Source: Gigaspora margarita (Eukaryota > Glomeromycota > Glomeromycetes > Diversisporales > Gigasporaceae). From it: a DNA stretch of 64,000 bases. Below the pieces are notes generated by a model. It did not search any database and was not told the DNA's origin. It saw only the letters and a program-made list of their open reading frames with translations. The stretch lies in NCBI GenBank assembly GCA_009809945.1, contig WTPW01001108.1, positions 107,156 to 171,155 on the forward strand. Reading direction: 5' to 3'. Shown here piece by piece: positions 1-11,528 of the stretch. Each line of letters opens with the position of its first letter. The first letter of the stretch is position 1. A program made the position numbers and the translations under genes.

Positions 1-334
1 AAATATTAAAAAAAATAAAAAATAAAAGTTTTAAAAAAAATAAGAATCAAAAAAAAATTAAATAGACAAAAAAAATTAAATAGATGAAAAAAAAATTAAA
101 TAAATAAAAAAAAATTTAAAATTATAAATCAAAAAAAAATTTAAATCAAAAAAAGATCAAAATAAAAAAAAATAGATCTGGTAGATTTTTGCTAGATATG
201 CAAAGATTATTAATTGCGCAATAATGAAAATCTGTATAGCGATTAATATCCATTAATCGTTATATATCAGTTTTAATAAATATGATAAAAATAGATTAAT
301 AGATATATAGCGATTTATATTTATTTATGCTATA
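1..334. other. A+T-rich, low-complexity DNA
   Basis: Runs of A and short ATTAAA-type repeats, then simple TATA-rich DNA. No gene seen. Confidence 0.6.
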
Positions 335-336
335 TA

Positions 337-778
337 CAGTACCGGACAGCAAAAACCATCCAATTTTTTTTTAAAGGCGCCAAATTTGAGAATTTTATAA
401 CGATTCTGATTGGCTAATTTTTGTGTAACTAAATTATGATTGGTTAAAAATATAAAATAATTTTTTTATATAATAAGTGCCAAATTTTGGATTTTATAAT
501 AAATATTAACCAATCAAATTGCAAGCACGTGATCAAGCATCAATCTGATTGGTCGATTGTCCTGCGCCAAATTTCTACTTTATTATAAAAGTTGCTAAAC
601 TTTAAACCCTTATAACTTCTTTAAAAAACAAAATATCAAAAATCTGTCTTACAGATTTGTAGTTTAGGTTACAAATAAAAAATTTGTAAGAGGGATTTTT
701 AAAATAATAACTTGTTGTGAAGTTATTAGACTTTAAACAATGCCAAAAAAAATGGATGGTTTTTGCTGTCTGGTACTG
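337..778 (-). mobile_element. Tc1/mariner-type MITE, copy 1
   Basis: Terminal inverted repeats begin CAGTACCGGACAGCAAAAAC and the right end is its reverse complement with a few changes. TA flanks both sides (335-336, 779-780). The interior matches 54987-55447 in opposite orientation (shared CCAATCA and GGATGGTTTTTGC blocks). 442 bp, no coding capacity. Confidence 0.88.
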
Positions 779-799
779 TATTAATTATAAATATATATC

Positions 800-935
800 G
801 ATATGTCCTGCNGGTTGATAGTGTAGTAGTTGTGCTCCCAGGACAATAACTGTTTTAAGCGGAAGGTCGCCAGTTCAAGTCTTATAAACGGGAAAATTAA
901 CTATACATGATCATGTGATGGATAACTTAAATTAG
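800..935 (+). mobile_element. tRNA-derived SINE head (partial)
   Basis: GGTTGATAGTGTAGTAGTTG fits a pol III A box and CCAGTTCAAGTC a B box. It aligns with the head of the SINE at 50406. It has no tail of its own and runs straight into LINE sequence. Confidence 0.6.
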
Positions 936-936
936 A

Positions 937-2950
937 ATGTTAGGACCACGTTTGGACAGCCCAGCTACATTGTGCATAACAATCCAGCCCATTGATGATA
1001 GGACCAGTAGAAGTCAAACCCGTATTGATGGGTCTACCAATATTGATACTTCACAATCCCAATTATACCCACTTTCTCCTATTTCTTGTATGCCTTGCCC
1101 AGGCTGCAATCTTAATACCAACCGTATTTCCTCTGCATGTACAATTGAAATATCTGCTACATTATCTCCACTTTTTTATAGTAGAATTCAACCAAACAAG
1201 CAGCTTAACCTTAATGCAAATTATATAGACCTTATTCTCTCTACTGCTATTAAACATCCTCTCACTATTTCTACACCTCCAACTTTAAATATCTCTGACT
1301 GCTTAGTTTCTGATCTTTTTCTATCTAACCAAACTTCTCTATCATTACAATCAATTGCTTAAAACAATTATAATTATGTATCTATTATCTTCTATACAGA
1401 TGGTTCTGTTAAAAATATCTGTACTAACTAATGTTCTATAGGTATTGGTTGGGTACAACTTCATAACAATCAAATTATATATGAGTTTTCAGCCCAACTT
1501 AAATATTGGCCCTCTTCTTATCACACTGAACTAATTTCAATCCTATCTGCTATTGCCACTGTACCACGAAACTCTATTATTCAAATTTTTACTGATTCAC
1601 AATCAGTTATATTCAAATACACTAAACTTATACACCTTAATCCAAACTCTCCAAAAAAATTCAAATTTACTGCATGGTCAAATGGCATACACTCCTTAAT
1701 GTTATTATATTCAACTAACATTATACAAAGTTCAGGCTCATTCTGACAACCCTTTTAATAATCGTGCTGATCAACTAGCCAATCAACATATCTCTGCTTC
1801 TTTTCTCAACTTCAACTATACCAACTCTCATATTGCTTTTCATACTCTATACTGGGAAAATACCCAAGTTTTACAACCTATATAAAAATTCATTAAAAAT
1901 ATCTGCAAAGCTCATATTATAGCTCTATGGTCTTCTCAGCAATGCACAAATGAATGGTCTCACTTCACTTACTATTTTGATTGGAATTCCACTTGGTTAT
2001 ACTTTAATAATAATTAAAAAGCTTCAAATAATATTACCAACTTCAAACTTAGCAATCTTAAAGCTTTTAAAACCAAATTATTTTTAAATGAACTACCTTC
2101 ATACTCTTACTTTCACTCAATTTATCCTAACCTATTTCCAAATACCAACTGCTTTATATGCAACACCCCTGATTCTCCTAATCACTAGCTTTTTTGTTCT
2201 GGTGCAAACAATATTAACCAGATTATTCTTACTGCTATTACTAATACTATTAACTCCACAGATTTAGACCTTTCCTCAAATACTATATCTCAACTTATCC
2301 AGACTATTTATAATCACCCAGCCTTATATTTATCACCAGCTTTACTTTCCCCTTATTATATTCAAACTACACTTAAAGGCTTAATTCCTTCTCATCTTAT
2401 TCAAGATCTTAGACCCTTCCACTTATCCTCAAAATTAGCTTCACAAATTATTATAAAAATTCTTCTTCAAGTCTCTGAATTATCCTACGAACAATTATGG
2501 AAGCCTTATTGTTCCCAATTTGCTTTATGGCAGAAAACCAATAACATTACTTATCCTTCTTCTAATACTACTTCTAATATATTACAATCCAAAAAGCAAC
2601 CATCTCTATGCTGAACATTTACATATAGTTGTCCTTGTGACCAACCAGATCAACTTTATATTAACCCAAATTCATGTCTACCTATTGGTATAGCTTTTAA
2701 AAAGATCGGTTCTTGGGCTATCCATTGGGTTAAATATAGCATACCTATAAATTTTATTTTAACTCTATCAAACTAGGTGAGTCTTGACCACTTTAGTAGA
2801 TTTAGGTTGCAGATAAATTAGTCTGAGCTTCAATTCTTACATGTAATTTAAATTTTGTATTTATACAAAGAAGTATACTCCATGTGCAACTTTTCTAAAT
2901 TACTAATAAAGATATAAGCAAGACCTCACCTTAATACTAACAAAAAAAAC
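937..2950 (+). pseudogene. LINE 3' part with RNase H remains, copy 1
   Basis: Non-LTR retrotransposon ORF2 tail. An open stretch 937-1362 includes a CPGC motif and stops at 1360-1362. The same frame then reads FYTDGSVKN at 1396, SIGIGWVQ after another stop at 1429, YHTELISILSAI and IFTDSQS, which are RNase H catalytic surroundings. The reading then shifts frame near 1720 to VQAHSDNPFNNRADQLANQH. Several stops and at least one frameshift make it dead. A C-terminal region rich in Asn and Trp follows, then a noncoding tail ending at the AATAAAGATATAAGC motif with an A-rich end near 2950. Reverse transcriptase is missing (5' truncated). Confidence 0.75.
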
Positions 2951-3702
2951 ATGTTATAGCCATAATGTCTTAAGGCCTTAAATATTAAAGTAGAATTTAA
3001 GTTGAAGTTAAAAACAAAATCAATACAGAATTGTGAGAGGATCATTTTTTGTTAGAAGTACAATAGGTATTATTTAGTAAAATTTTGAGTTATAAATATA
3101 TCTGTGACAAATAAGGCATGTTGTAGGGTGTGACAAATAGATTCCTCCAAATTTTATATTTTTTATTTATTATTATTATACACCAGATACTGGATCTATT
3201 GTTAAATAATAGGTTTGTTATTAGGCAATATTTATTTGGACACTAGGTGTATTAATACTTGGTTATACCAAACAAATTTAAAAGCCAATCAAAATATTGA
3301 ATTATATGCACTTTGTAGATCATAAACAATTTATTTTTTGTACAACAAAAATAAAGTAAAAAAAAACAAAAATTAATAATATTTAAAATTTTGTCTATAA
3401 AATCATCTTTGGAACTCTGATAATCATAAAATTTTTGTATAAAAGATGTTTTTATCTATTCCAGACCTTAATTCTAACTCTAATATTAGTAAACATTTTA
3501 TTTTTTTGTTTATTTGATAAAAATTATTTTGATTTACATGTTACAAAAATACCCATATATAATATACTAGGTGTAAATTGTGGTTTTTCTTTTATTACTA
3601 CTTTACAATAATATAAATAATTTTTTATTTCTATTTCCTATTAAAATATTGTTGCATATTATACAATTATTAAATTTTATTATTATAAAAATATATTTTT
3701 TT
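2951..3702. other. Unresolved repeat DNA between two LINE ends
   Basis: Contains inverted-repeat debris, including a block near 2985-3070 that resembles 8030-8100. The frame at 3580-3777 is A+T-rich chance coding. Confidence 0.45.
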
Positions 3703-4290
3703 GGTATTAAGGTAAGGTCTGCTTATACCTTTATGAATAATTTAGAAAAGCTGCATGGTGTATACTTCTTTGTATAAATACAACATTTAAATTACATGCA
3801 AAAATTGAATCTCAGACTAATTTATCTGTGATTTAGACCTATTAGAGTGGTCAAGACCCATCTAGTTTGATAATATTAAAATAAAATTTATAGAAATACT
3901 TTATTTAACCTAGTGAATAACCCAAAGACTAATCTTCTTAAGAGCTGTACCAATAGATAAACATGAATTGGGATTAGTATGAAGTTGGTTAGGCTGATCA
4001 CAAAGATAGCTATATGTAAATGTTCTGTAAAGTAATAGTTTTTTTTTGGTTTGTAGTATATTAGAAGTAGTAGTAGAAAAAGGATTGGTTATATTATAGG
4101 TTTTTGCCATAAAGTAAATTAAAAACAATAAGGTTTCTATAATAGTTTATAGAATTATTTAGAGACTTGGAAAAGAATTTTAATTATAATTTGTAAAGCT
4201 AATTTGGAAGATAAATAAAAGAGCCTGAGGTCTTGAATAAGATAAGAAAGAAGTAGGCCTTTAAGTTTAGTTTGGATATCTATATATTAA
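3703..4290 (-). pseudogene. LINE 3' end, copy 2
   Basis: Reverse-strand copy of about 2367-2950. The 72-codon open frame 3910-4128 (NITNPFSTTTSNILQ, CDQPNQLHTNPNSCL) matches the degraded stretch at 2525-2720 (NITYPSSNTTSNILQ, CDQPDQLYINPNSCL). It ends at the same 3' tail plus a T-run (A-tail of the minus strand) near 3700. Confidence 0.72.
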
Positions 4291-4344
4291 AAAATTAGTT
4301 CTTCTATTGATCTGTCATTACACAGTTGCACTATATATAGCTAA

Positions 4345-4870
4345 TAGGTAGCTATCAATTTTACCATTTGTAAGGGTAATACAAACTCCTTAAGAAGAAA
4401 TAGCCAATCAGAGAATACAACTTTTTACTATTCCATATCAGCCCAACAAAAACAATAAGTTACCAAAATAGGATTTGTGTAATGTTATACAACATTAGTT
4501 TTGTATAACTAAAAATTATTTTGCAAAAACAGTGTAATGACTCTCTGTATAACCTAAGTGCAAATTTTTGTTATACTAATTATATAACCTTTAGTATTCA
4601 TTCTATACTATACATAGATAATAGGTATACTATTTGTAAGAGTAATACAAATTCTTTAAAAAGAATTAGCCAATTAGAGAGTGCAACCTTTTACTATTCT
4701 ATATTAGTTCAAAAAGTCTAATAAGTTACCAAAACAGAATTTGTATAACATTATACAATATTAGTTTCATATAACTAACAATTATTTTTGTGAAAACAGT
4801 GTAATGGCCTTTTGTATAACCTAAATGCATATTTTTATTATACAAATTATATAACCTTTAGTATAGCACC
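4345..4870 (+). repeat. Tandem duplication, period about 267 bp
   Basis: ATTTGTAAGGGTAATACAAA at about 4366 recurs as ATTTGTAAGAGTAATACAAA at about 4633, and both units end in ATAACCTTTAGTAT. The open frame 4521-4721 straddles the junction and is not a gene. Confidence 0.75.
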
Positions 4871-5739
4871 AAAAAATCTATAAACATAATTGGAATCAGA
4901 CTAGTCTGCAAACTTTAAACCAGATCTAAACTGGACTCATAATTAGCAAAATTTAGAGTCTAAGTCTGGTCTAACCCCAGACTGGACTTCAGAGCACTAA
5001 CAGTAAGTAAATTCTAATTTATTATATTTTTATTTTTATTTACAATATATATTTTTATTTTTTTTTAATATTCTTTTATTTTTTTTATAAGTTAAATGAT
5101 TTATTTGCTTATTTTTAATAAATTTTTAAAGTTACATACTAATAATGCTTATTAGTATTAGTAAAAACCCTTGCTTAGAGCTATTATAAAAAAATTTAAA
5201 TTTCTTGTGACCTATATATTAATAGTGCAGGGTCCTGGTAAAGTTGTTTAGGGCTTGTTTTACATATATTTCTCATGTTAAAATGGAAAACATTTGATTT
5301 TGCCCAAGTTATATCTTCATTTTGTACAAAATTTGCAAAATTTTAATTCAATTTTTAAGCTCAATTTTTCTTCTCCTCTTGTTCAATGTTTCTGAAAAAT
5401 TTAATTTAAAGTTAATAAGTAAGATTTAAAAGGATCTTAGCTTAAAGTTATATAGTAAATTCATATGTTTTTTAAAAAATTTAAAGCAAGAAAAAGCTTA
5501 ATTTTGAATTTGTAATAAATATTTCAAAATTAAAAATCCTATCTTCAAATTTTAAGAAAAGTAAAATTAAATATTCTGATTTGATATATTTTATAGTGTT
5601 AAAAAAGTTTACTTAGTGCAAGAAGTTATGATTAATTAGTAAAATTTCAAGTAAAATAATATTTTTTAATAATTTATTAATAATATTATATAAAATGCTA
5701 TGATTCTCTAAATTTTACTAATTAATTCTAACTTTAGTC
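4871..5739. other. Oligomer-rich remnant and A+T-rich DNA
   Basis: 4900-5000 carries AAACTGGACTC and AGTCTGGTCT oligomers like those inside 36637-38112, next to a possible hAT-type end (AGAGCACTA). The rest is A+T-rich with the CTTAGTGCAAGAAGTTA repeat at about 5614. Confidence 0.45.
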
Positions 5740-6689
5740 CAAAAAAAACATGATTTAACTTTAATATAAATAAAATTACATGCTAAACAAGTTTACTTAG
5801 AAGCCCAAAACAGGTTATTTTAACAAAAAAGAAGGTTATATTACAAAATTTTTAATTTAGCATATAGCTAACTTATTTTTTTGTCAAAATAATCTATATT
5901 TTGCTACTAAGTAAAGTTGTTTGGAGTATAATTTTATATATATTTAGTGTTTTAAAATTAGTAAATATTTGTTTTGACAAAGTTGCATTTTAAAATTATT
6001 CAAAATTAACAAAATATCAACTTAGTTTTTAAGCTCAATTTTTTTTTTCTTTTCTTGTTTTATATAACTATTAAATTTAATTTTAAGATAATTAATAAAG
6101 CTGAAGATAATCTTTAGCCAAATATTATAGTAAAGTTTTTATAATAATTTTTATTATAGACAACATTTGAACTTATTTTAAAAGAACATGTCCTTTGTCT
6201 GATATGTATAGTTAATATTTAATTTTAATACAAATGCTAATTAGTGTTTCAAACTTTTTGATCATTTTTTTTTGCTATATTTAATTAATAATTTTAGAAA
6301 ACTGATCTTTTTAAGCTGCTTTTAATTATTATTAAAGTTGCAGAAAAGTAACTTATCTACAAATTTTAGATAAAGTTTTGTAATTCTTGTATTAGTTTTT
6401 GAGTTATCTAAGTTCTAAAATTAAACAAAACAAATCAATTGGATAACTATGATCCATTTTTTGCCATTTTACAGATTAGATAGCTCAAAAATAATATAAA
6501 AATCTAAGAATATTGTGATAATCTATATAGAATATTATTTATCTGTAAATTTAATTATTAATAAAAAGATAATTGAAAAGACCAGAATTTTAAAAATCTT
6601 GACCAAATATGGTATGCAAAACAGGGTCACTCAATTTGGAACACTAATGCTAATCTTAAAATTATCCTTTAAATTGTATTCTAGGCAAA

Positions 6690-8000
6690 TTTGCTAAAAT
6701 TTTTAGAAATAGTTATAAGTTTTTAAATAAAATAAAATTTTGTTAAGAATATGTAGTATACTTTATTTATAGAATATTTTCTTTAAAATATATTTTATAA
6801 ACTTTATTATGAAAATTTTTAAAACTATTAATAAACTTTAAAGTAATAAAAGTTTAAATTTTTTATTTTAAAATTTTTACTATACAATTTTTCTTTAGAT
6901 TTTCTTAAATTTTATATGTTTCTATCTATAAAAAATTTTCACTTCTAATACAAGTACTAATTTTTATAAGTAAATTACAAAAATTGCAATAATTAAAGTT
7001 GTAATCCTTTTTATAAACTACAATATTTATTAGAACAGAAAGCTAGAGCTAATATTTATAGAGCTTGCCAAAAATAAGTAAATAATTTTTTGGCTAATAA
7101 AATTTTTTAAAATTTGTCTATTTTTAGCTTATAAACAACTTAAACATTTTTCTTATATAGTGCAAAACATTTAATTACTAATCTGAATAAGATCAGCACT
7201 ATTTTTATATTAAAATTTGGGAAAATTACTATGTTTTTTATTATATGCCGAAATCTAGCAACTGTGACTATGGTAAGTGATTTTTTTATTAAGTTAATAG
7301 CTTAAGTCAATTAATTGAAAGTTGTAGAGCTTATTAAGATGCATTTATAGTAGTTAGATTATTCAAATTAGCCTAGTATATGCTGAGATATCACTACAAA
7401 AATAATTGGCTAACTATATCAAATTTCTAGTTTGTTTACATAGAATTTTTTATAGGTAGCCAATTGTTTTTTAGTGATATCTTAGCATATACTAGGTCAA
7501 TTTGAATGATCTAACCATTATTAGATGCATCTTAGTAAGCTTTACAACTTTCAATTAATTGATTTGAGCTATTAACTTAATAAAAAATTACTTATATAGT
7601 TATGGTTGTCAAATTTTAGCATATAATAAAAGTTTATATTGTACTTATCCCCAAAATTTACTATTGCTCCAATATGATAACAGTGCTAATCTTATCCAGA
7701 TTAACAATTAAAGGCTTCCCAAACTTTAAAAGCTAATAATATTTAATATAAAAATAATATCAAAAAATTGGCTACTATTTTGTAGTTTTACTAATTTACT
7801 ACAACTTAGCAGCTCTATTTTTAAAAACTTAATGTATATTTTTTAATTTATAAGAGTTTAAAAGTATGGTATTTTTATATAATACATAAAAAATTATTTC
7901 AAAATGGAACAAGTTATATGTTTGGCTTTCTCTATTGGTTAATTTTAAAATATTTAAGAAAAAACTTTTTTAACAGCTTGTTACATGCTTATTTGTAACA
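6690..8000. repeat. Large palindrome private to copy A
   Basis: Arms meet near 7435. Inner arms run about 7165-7710 and outer arms to about 6800 and 7990. It contains the shared module with GATCTAACCATTATTAGATG near 7510 and its complement near 7360. It is absent from the other duplication copy. Confidence 0.7.
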
Positions 8001-8181
8001 GCCCATAAAGCTATATAAATGTTAAATAGAGTTAAAATTAGAGTTAGTATTAAAATTAATACAGAATTGCAAAAGGATCATTTTTTGTTAGAAGTGCAAT
8101 AGGGTTATAAATAATGGCTATTACAAATAAGCATTATAACAGGCTATTACAAATAGACTTATCCATATTTAAAATTAATTT

Positions 8182-8539
8182 TAAGGGTAGAGTGAACATC
8201 GATCATTTTTACTAGTGATCACGTTACTAATTTTTTTACAATAGCATTCAATTGAAATCAGGTGATGATCATATGATATTTATGTTGTGTAATCTAGACA
8301 AATTTCGATCAACCTAGGAAGAATTAATGATATATGCAAGTATGTTTTTTTTAAATAAAACAGGGGTTCAAATTATTATAATTAGAATTAGAGGGTCTAA
8401 TATATCTACCCCAAAACTTTTATGAAAATTGATTTTATTTTTAAAAACTTTTATGTGTAACATGTGTTTGATTTTTGTGTAATATTTTTTTGGTTGATCT
8501 ACTTATATAAGAAATGATCTATGTTCACCCTACCCTTAA
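8182..8539. mobile_element. MITE with TTAAGGGTAGAGTGAAC ends
   Basis: Left end TTAAGGGTAGAGTGAACATC and right end the complement of TTAAGGGTAGGGTGAACATA. A diverged relative is 39945-40979. Confidence 0.75.
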
Positions 8540-8820
8540 AAATAATTTTAAAAAATGATTTTTAACCAATCAAAATGCAGAATTTAAAACACATCATATT
8601 TCATTATAAATTTTTGACAATGGCACAAGTCATATAATTTTATTCTTTAGGTGTCCTGTACTATAATATAAAATTAAATTATTATCAAAAAAATTTTTAA
8701 TTAAAAATTTTAAGTTTTAAAAAATATANATCATAAGCATATTTATAGCAATTTTCCAGGCAAATTTGCCTGATTTGCTTATCATTTAAGGAATAAATTT
8801 TAATGAATTGGTATATTTTA

Positions 8821-9835
8821 AGGGAATTATTTTTTATACACCCACATTTATTATTCATACCTTCTGCAAATTTAACTTTTTTTTAAAATTTGAGCAAAGA
8901 TATCTTAGCAACTACCAGATTAATTTAGCAAATTTTTTTTTTTACATTCTATAATTCTTTGAATTCAAATAACAAAAAGTTTATTGAATTTGGTCCAGTA
9001 GATGCTAAGATATCTTTGCTCAAAGTTTGAAAAAAATCAAAACAAATTATACAAAATTACTTTAAACTATGAGCAAAGATATCTCTGCAACTTCTAAGCC
9101 AAATTTAATAAACTTTTTTTTTAGTTTAATTTTATGAATCTATAGAATTAAAATAAAAAAAATTTATAGAATTTATTTTAATAATTACAGAGTTATCTTC
9201 ATTCAAATTTTTTAAAAAAATCCAAAATGTCTCAAAACAGAAGCTGCGCCAAAATTTTTTCAAAAATTTAAGTGAAGATATTTTAACAACCACAAGTCAA
9301 ATTCAATAAATTTTTTTTCAAATAAAAAAAATTTTATTGAATTTGACTTGGTAGTTGTTAACAGTTAAGATATCTTCACTTAAAGTTTTGAAAAAATTTT
9401 GGCACAGCTTCTGTTTTAATAGATATTTTGGATTTTTTTTGAAAATTTGAGTGAAGATAACTCTGTAATTTTAAAATAAATTCTATAATTATTTTTTATT
9501 TTATAATTCTATAGATTCATAGAATTCAAACTAAAAAAAGTTCATTAAATTTGGCTTAGTAGTTGCAGAGATATCTTTGCTCAAAGTTTAAAATAAATTT
9601 TGTATAGTTTGTTTTGATGGACATTTTGATTTTTTTCAAACTTTGAGCAAAGATATCTCAGCAACTACTGGACCAAATTCAATAAACTTTTTTTTTATTT
9701 GAATTCAATGAATCTATAGAATGTAAATGAAAAAAAGTTTGCTAAATTTGATCTGGTAGTTACTAAGATATCTTTGCTCAAATTTTTAAAAGAAAAGTCA
9801 AATCTGCAGAGGGGAATGAATAATGGGGTATAAAA
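8821..9835. repeat. Foldback element of repeated GATATCTTTGCTC modules
   Basis: Outer arms GGGAATTATTTTTTATACAC and its complement with changes near 9830. Inside are about five nested pairs of the GAGCAAAGATATCT module, each separated by a small hairpin around GAATTCTATGAATC-type palindromes. Confidence 0.75.
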
Positions 9836-10136
9836 AATAATCCCTAATTTAAATATACAATTATCAATATGCATAAACTAGCACATATTTCAGTTATATA
9901 TCAAAGTATAAATAAATTTTTTTTCTATTTGAGAATATAAAAAAAATTTTAAAAACATTAAAGCATATTCTTATTTTCAAAACAAATTTTTAACACTAGC
10001 TGAAATATAGAATATTCTTTTGTTAATTTATTACTATTTTAAGCTTAGCTTTTATAGTTGCATAGGATATTATAGACTGTTCTGTTCATTAGATCTAGCT
10101 TTTATTAACTTAATCCTTCATATAAATAATAAAATT

Positions 10137-10312
10137 AGTAAGGAGTGTACTATTTATTACATATTATTTTTTACTTAATAACCACTTTTATCTATATATA
10201 ATATGATTACTATATCTCAATTCTAATTGGTTAATATAATATATAGATGTAATTACTATCTTTAGCCATGTATTCATAATAAAAATTATGTAATAAATAG
10301 TATGCTTATAAT
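10137..10312. mobile_element. Short MITE shared by both duplication copies
   Basis: Ends GTGTACTATTTATTAC and GTAATAAATAGTATGC. The orthologous copy lies at about 54199-54369. It is related to the private insertion 14364-14517 (ends GCATGCCATTTATTATG). Confidence 0.65.
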
Positions 10313-10645
10313 AGTTAAGTTAAAGTCTAAAAAAGTAATTTTTGTATAGTTATTAGATATTATTTTATGCTAATATCAAAATTGAGCATGTGACTATAAT
10401 TCATTGCTTATTATTGCTCAATTACAATTAGCTACAAACTTTCTAATTTTCAAATAAAAAACAAAAAGAAATTTTACTAACCCTAAATATAATTGGCTGC
10501 TATATATATAGTTGACATGATAATGGGTTGCTATTTATAATTTAGTATATATATTACTAATTTATATACTTATAAAAAAATAAAAATTACTATGAGCACA
10601 TTTATAACATTTGTTATAAATTTATAAAAATTTATAGAGTTAAAT

Positions 10646-10991
10646 ATGTGTCACACCCCTGCATTGTGCTTATATATTGCCTCTTAATATTGATTAATAA
10701 AAATTCAAGATCAGGTGTAATATAGCACAATCAGGATAATCAAAACAAATAGTCATTTTGACAAAGTTGTCTATAACTTAAAATTTCATATATGAAACTA
10801 TTCTTTGCTCTCTAACAAAAAAAATTTCTTGTAAAATTTTAGTACAAAAACTAATCTTATACCCTAACCCTAACAAACAAAAAACCTGGTTTATTTATTT
10901 ATGCAATATATATATTATATAATGATGATCAAAAGATTTAACCAATCAGATAGAAAGGCAATATATAAGCACATTGCTAGTGGCGACACAT
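10646..10991. mobile_element. MITE with ATGTGTCRCC ends, private to copy A
   Basis: Left end ATGTGTCACACC and right end complementary to ATGTGTCGCC, both followed by TGTGCTTATATATTGCCT. The empty site is at about 54710. The core holds CCCTAACCCTAAC and the shared GACAAAGTTG block. Confidence 0.72.
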
Positions 10992-10999
10992 AGATCTAT

Positions 11000-11528
11000 C
11001 TATTATATAAAATTAGAATATTATTAAATATTAAAAGTTGTTATATTATATATTAATATGAATAACCAATTAGATTATATGATCTTGGTAACAAAATGAA
11101 TAATAATTAGAAAAAATTAACAAAAAAATCAAATTGTGATATTACAATTTGCTAAATGCAGCAAAAATCTAAAATTAATATTTGTTAATAAAATTTAAAA
11201 TTGAATTTTATTTTTAAAAATTATATATAAAAAAATAATAAAAATAAAAATAAATAAATAAAAATTAAAATAAAAAAGAATACAAAACAATAATTTAATA
11301 AATAAAAAAAAATTTCTTAAATAAAAATAAAATTAAAAATTAAAAATTAAAAATTTTAATAAATAAAAATAAAAATAAATATAAATATTTATAAATTTTA
11401 GTTTTAATATTCTAAATAAATTATAAAAATACTAAATTAGCAAATTTTATATATTTAAAATTTAAAATAAAAAAATATTTTTTATATTACTTTGTATTAA
11501 ATAAATTTTTTAAAGTTACTTGTTTGAT
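11000..11528. other. A+T-rich 3' flank of the microexon gene
   Basis: Simple AAATAAAAATAA-type sequence downstream of the stop at 11529, matching 58300-58720. Probable 3' UTR and terminator region. No distinct signal can be chosen among many AATAAA-like motifs. Confidence 0.5.

Noticed and set aside
992-1228. A second frame overlapping the LINE
   Set aside because: It lies out of phase with the RNase H frame and has no recognisable motif.
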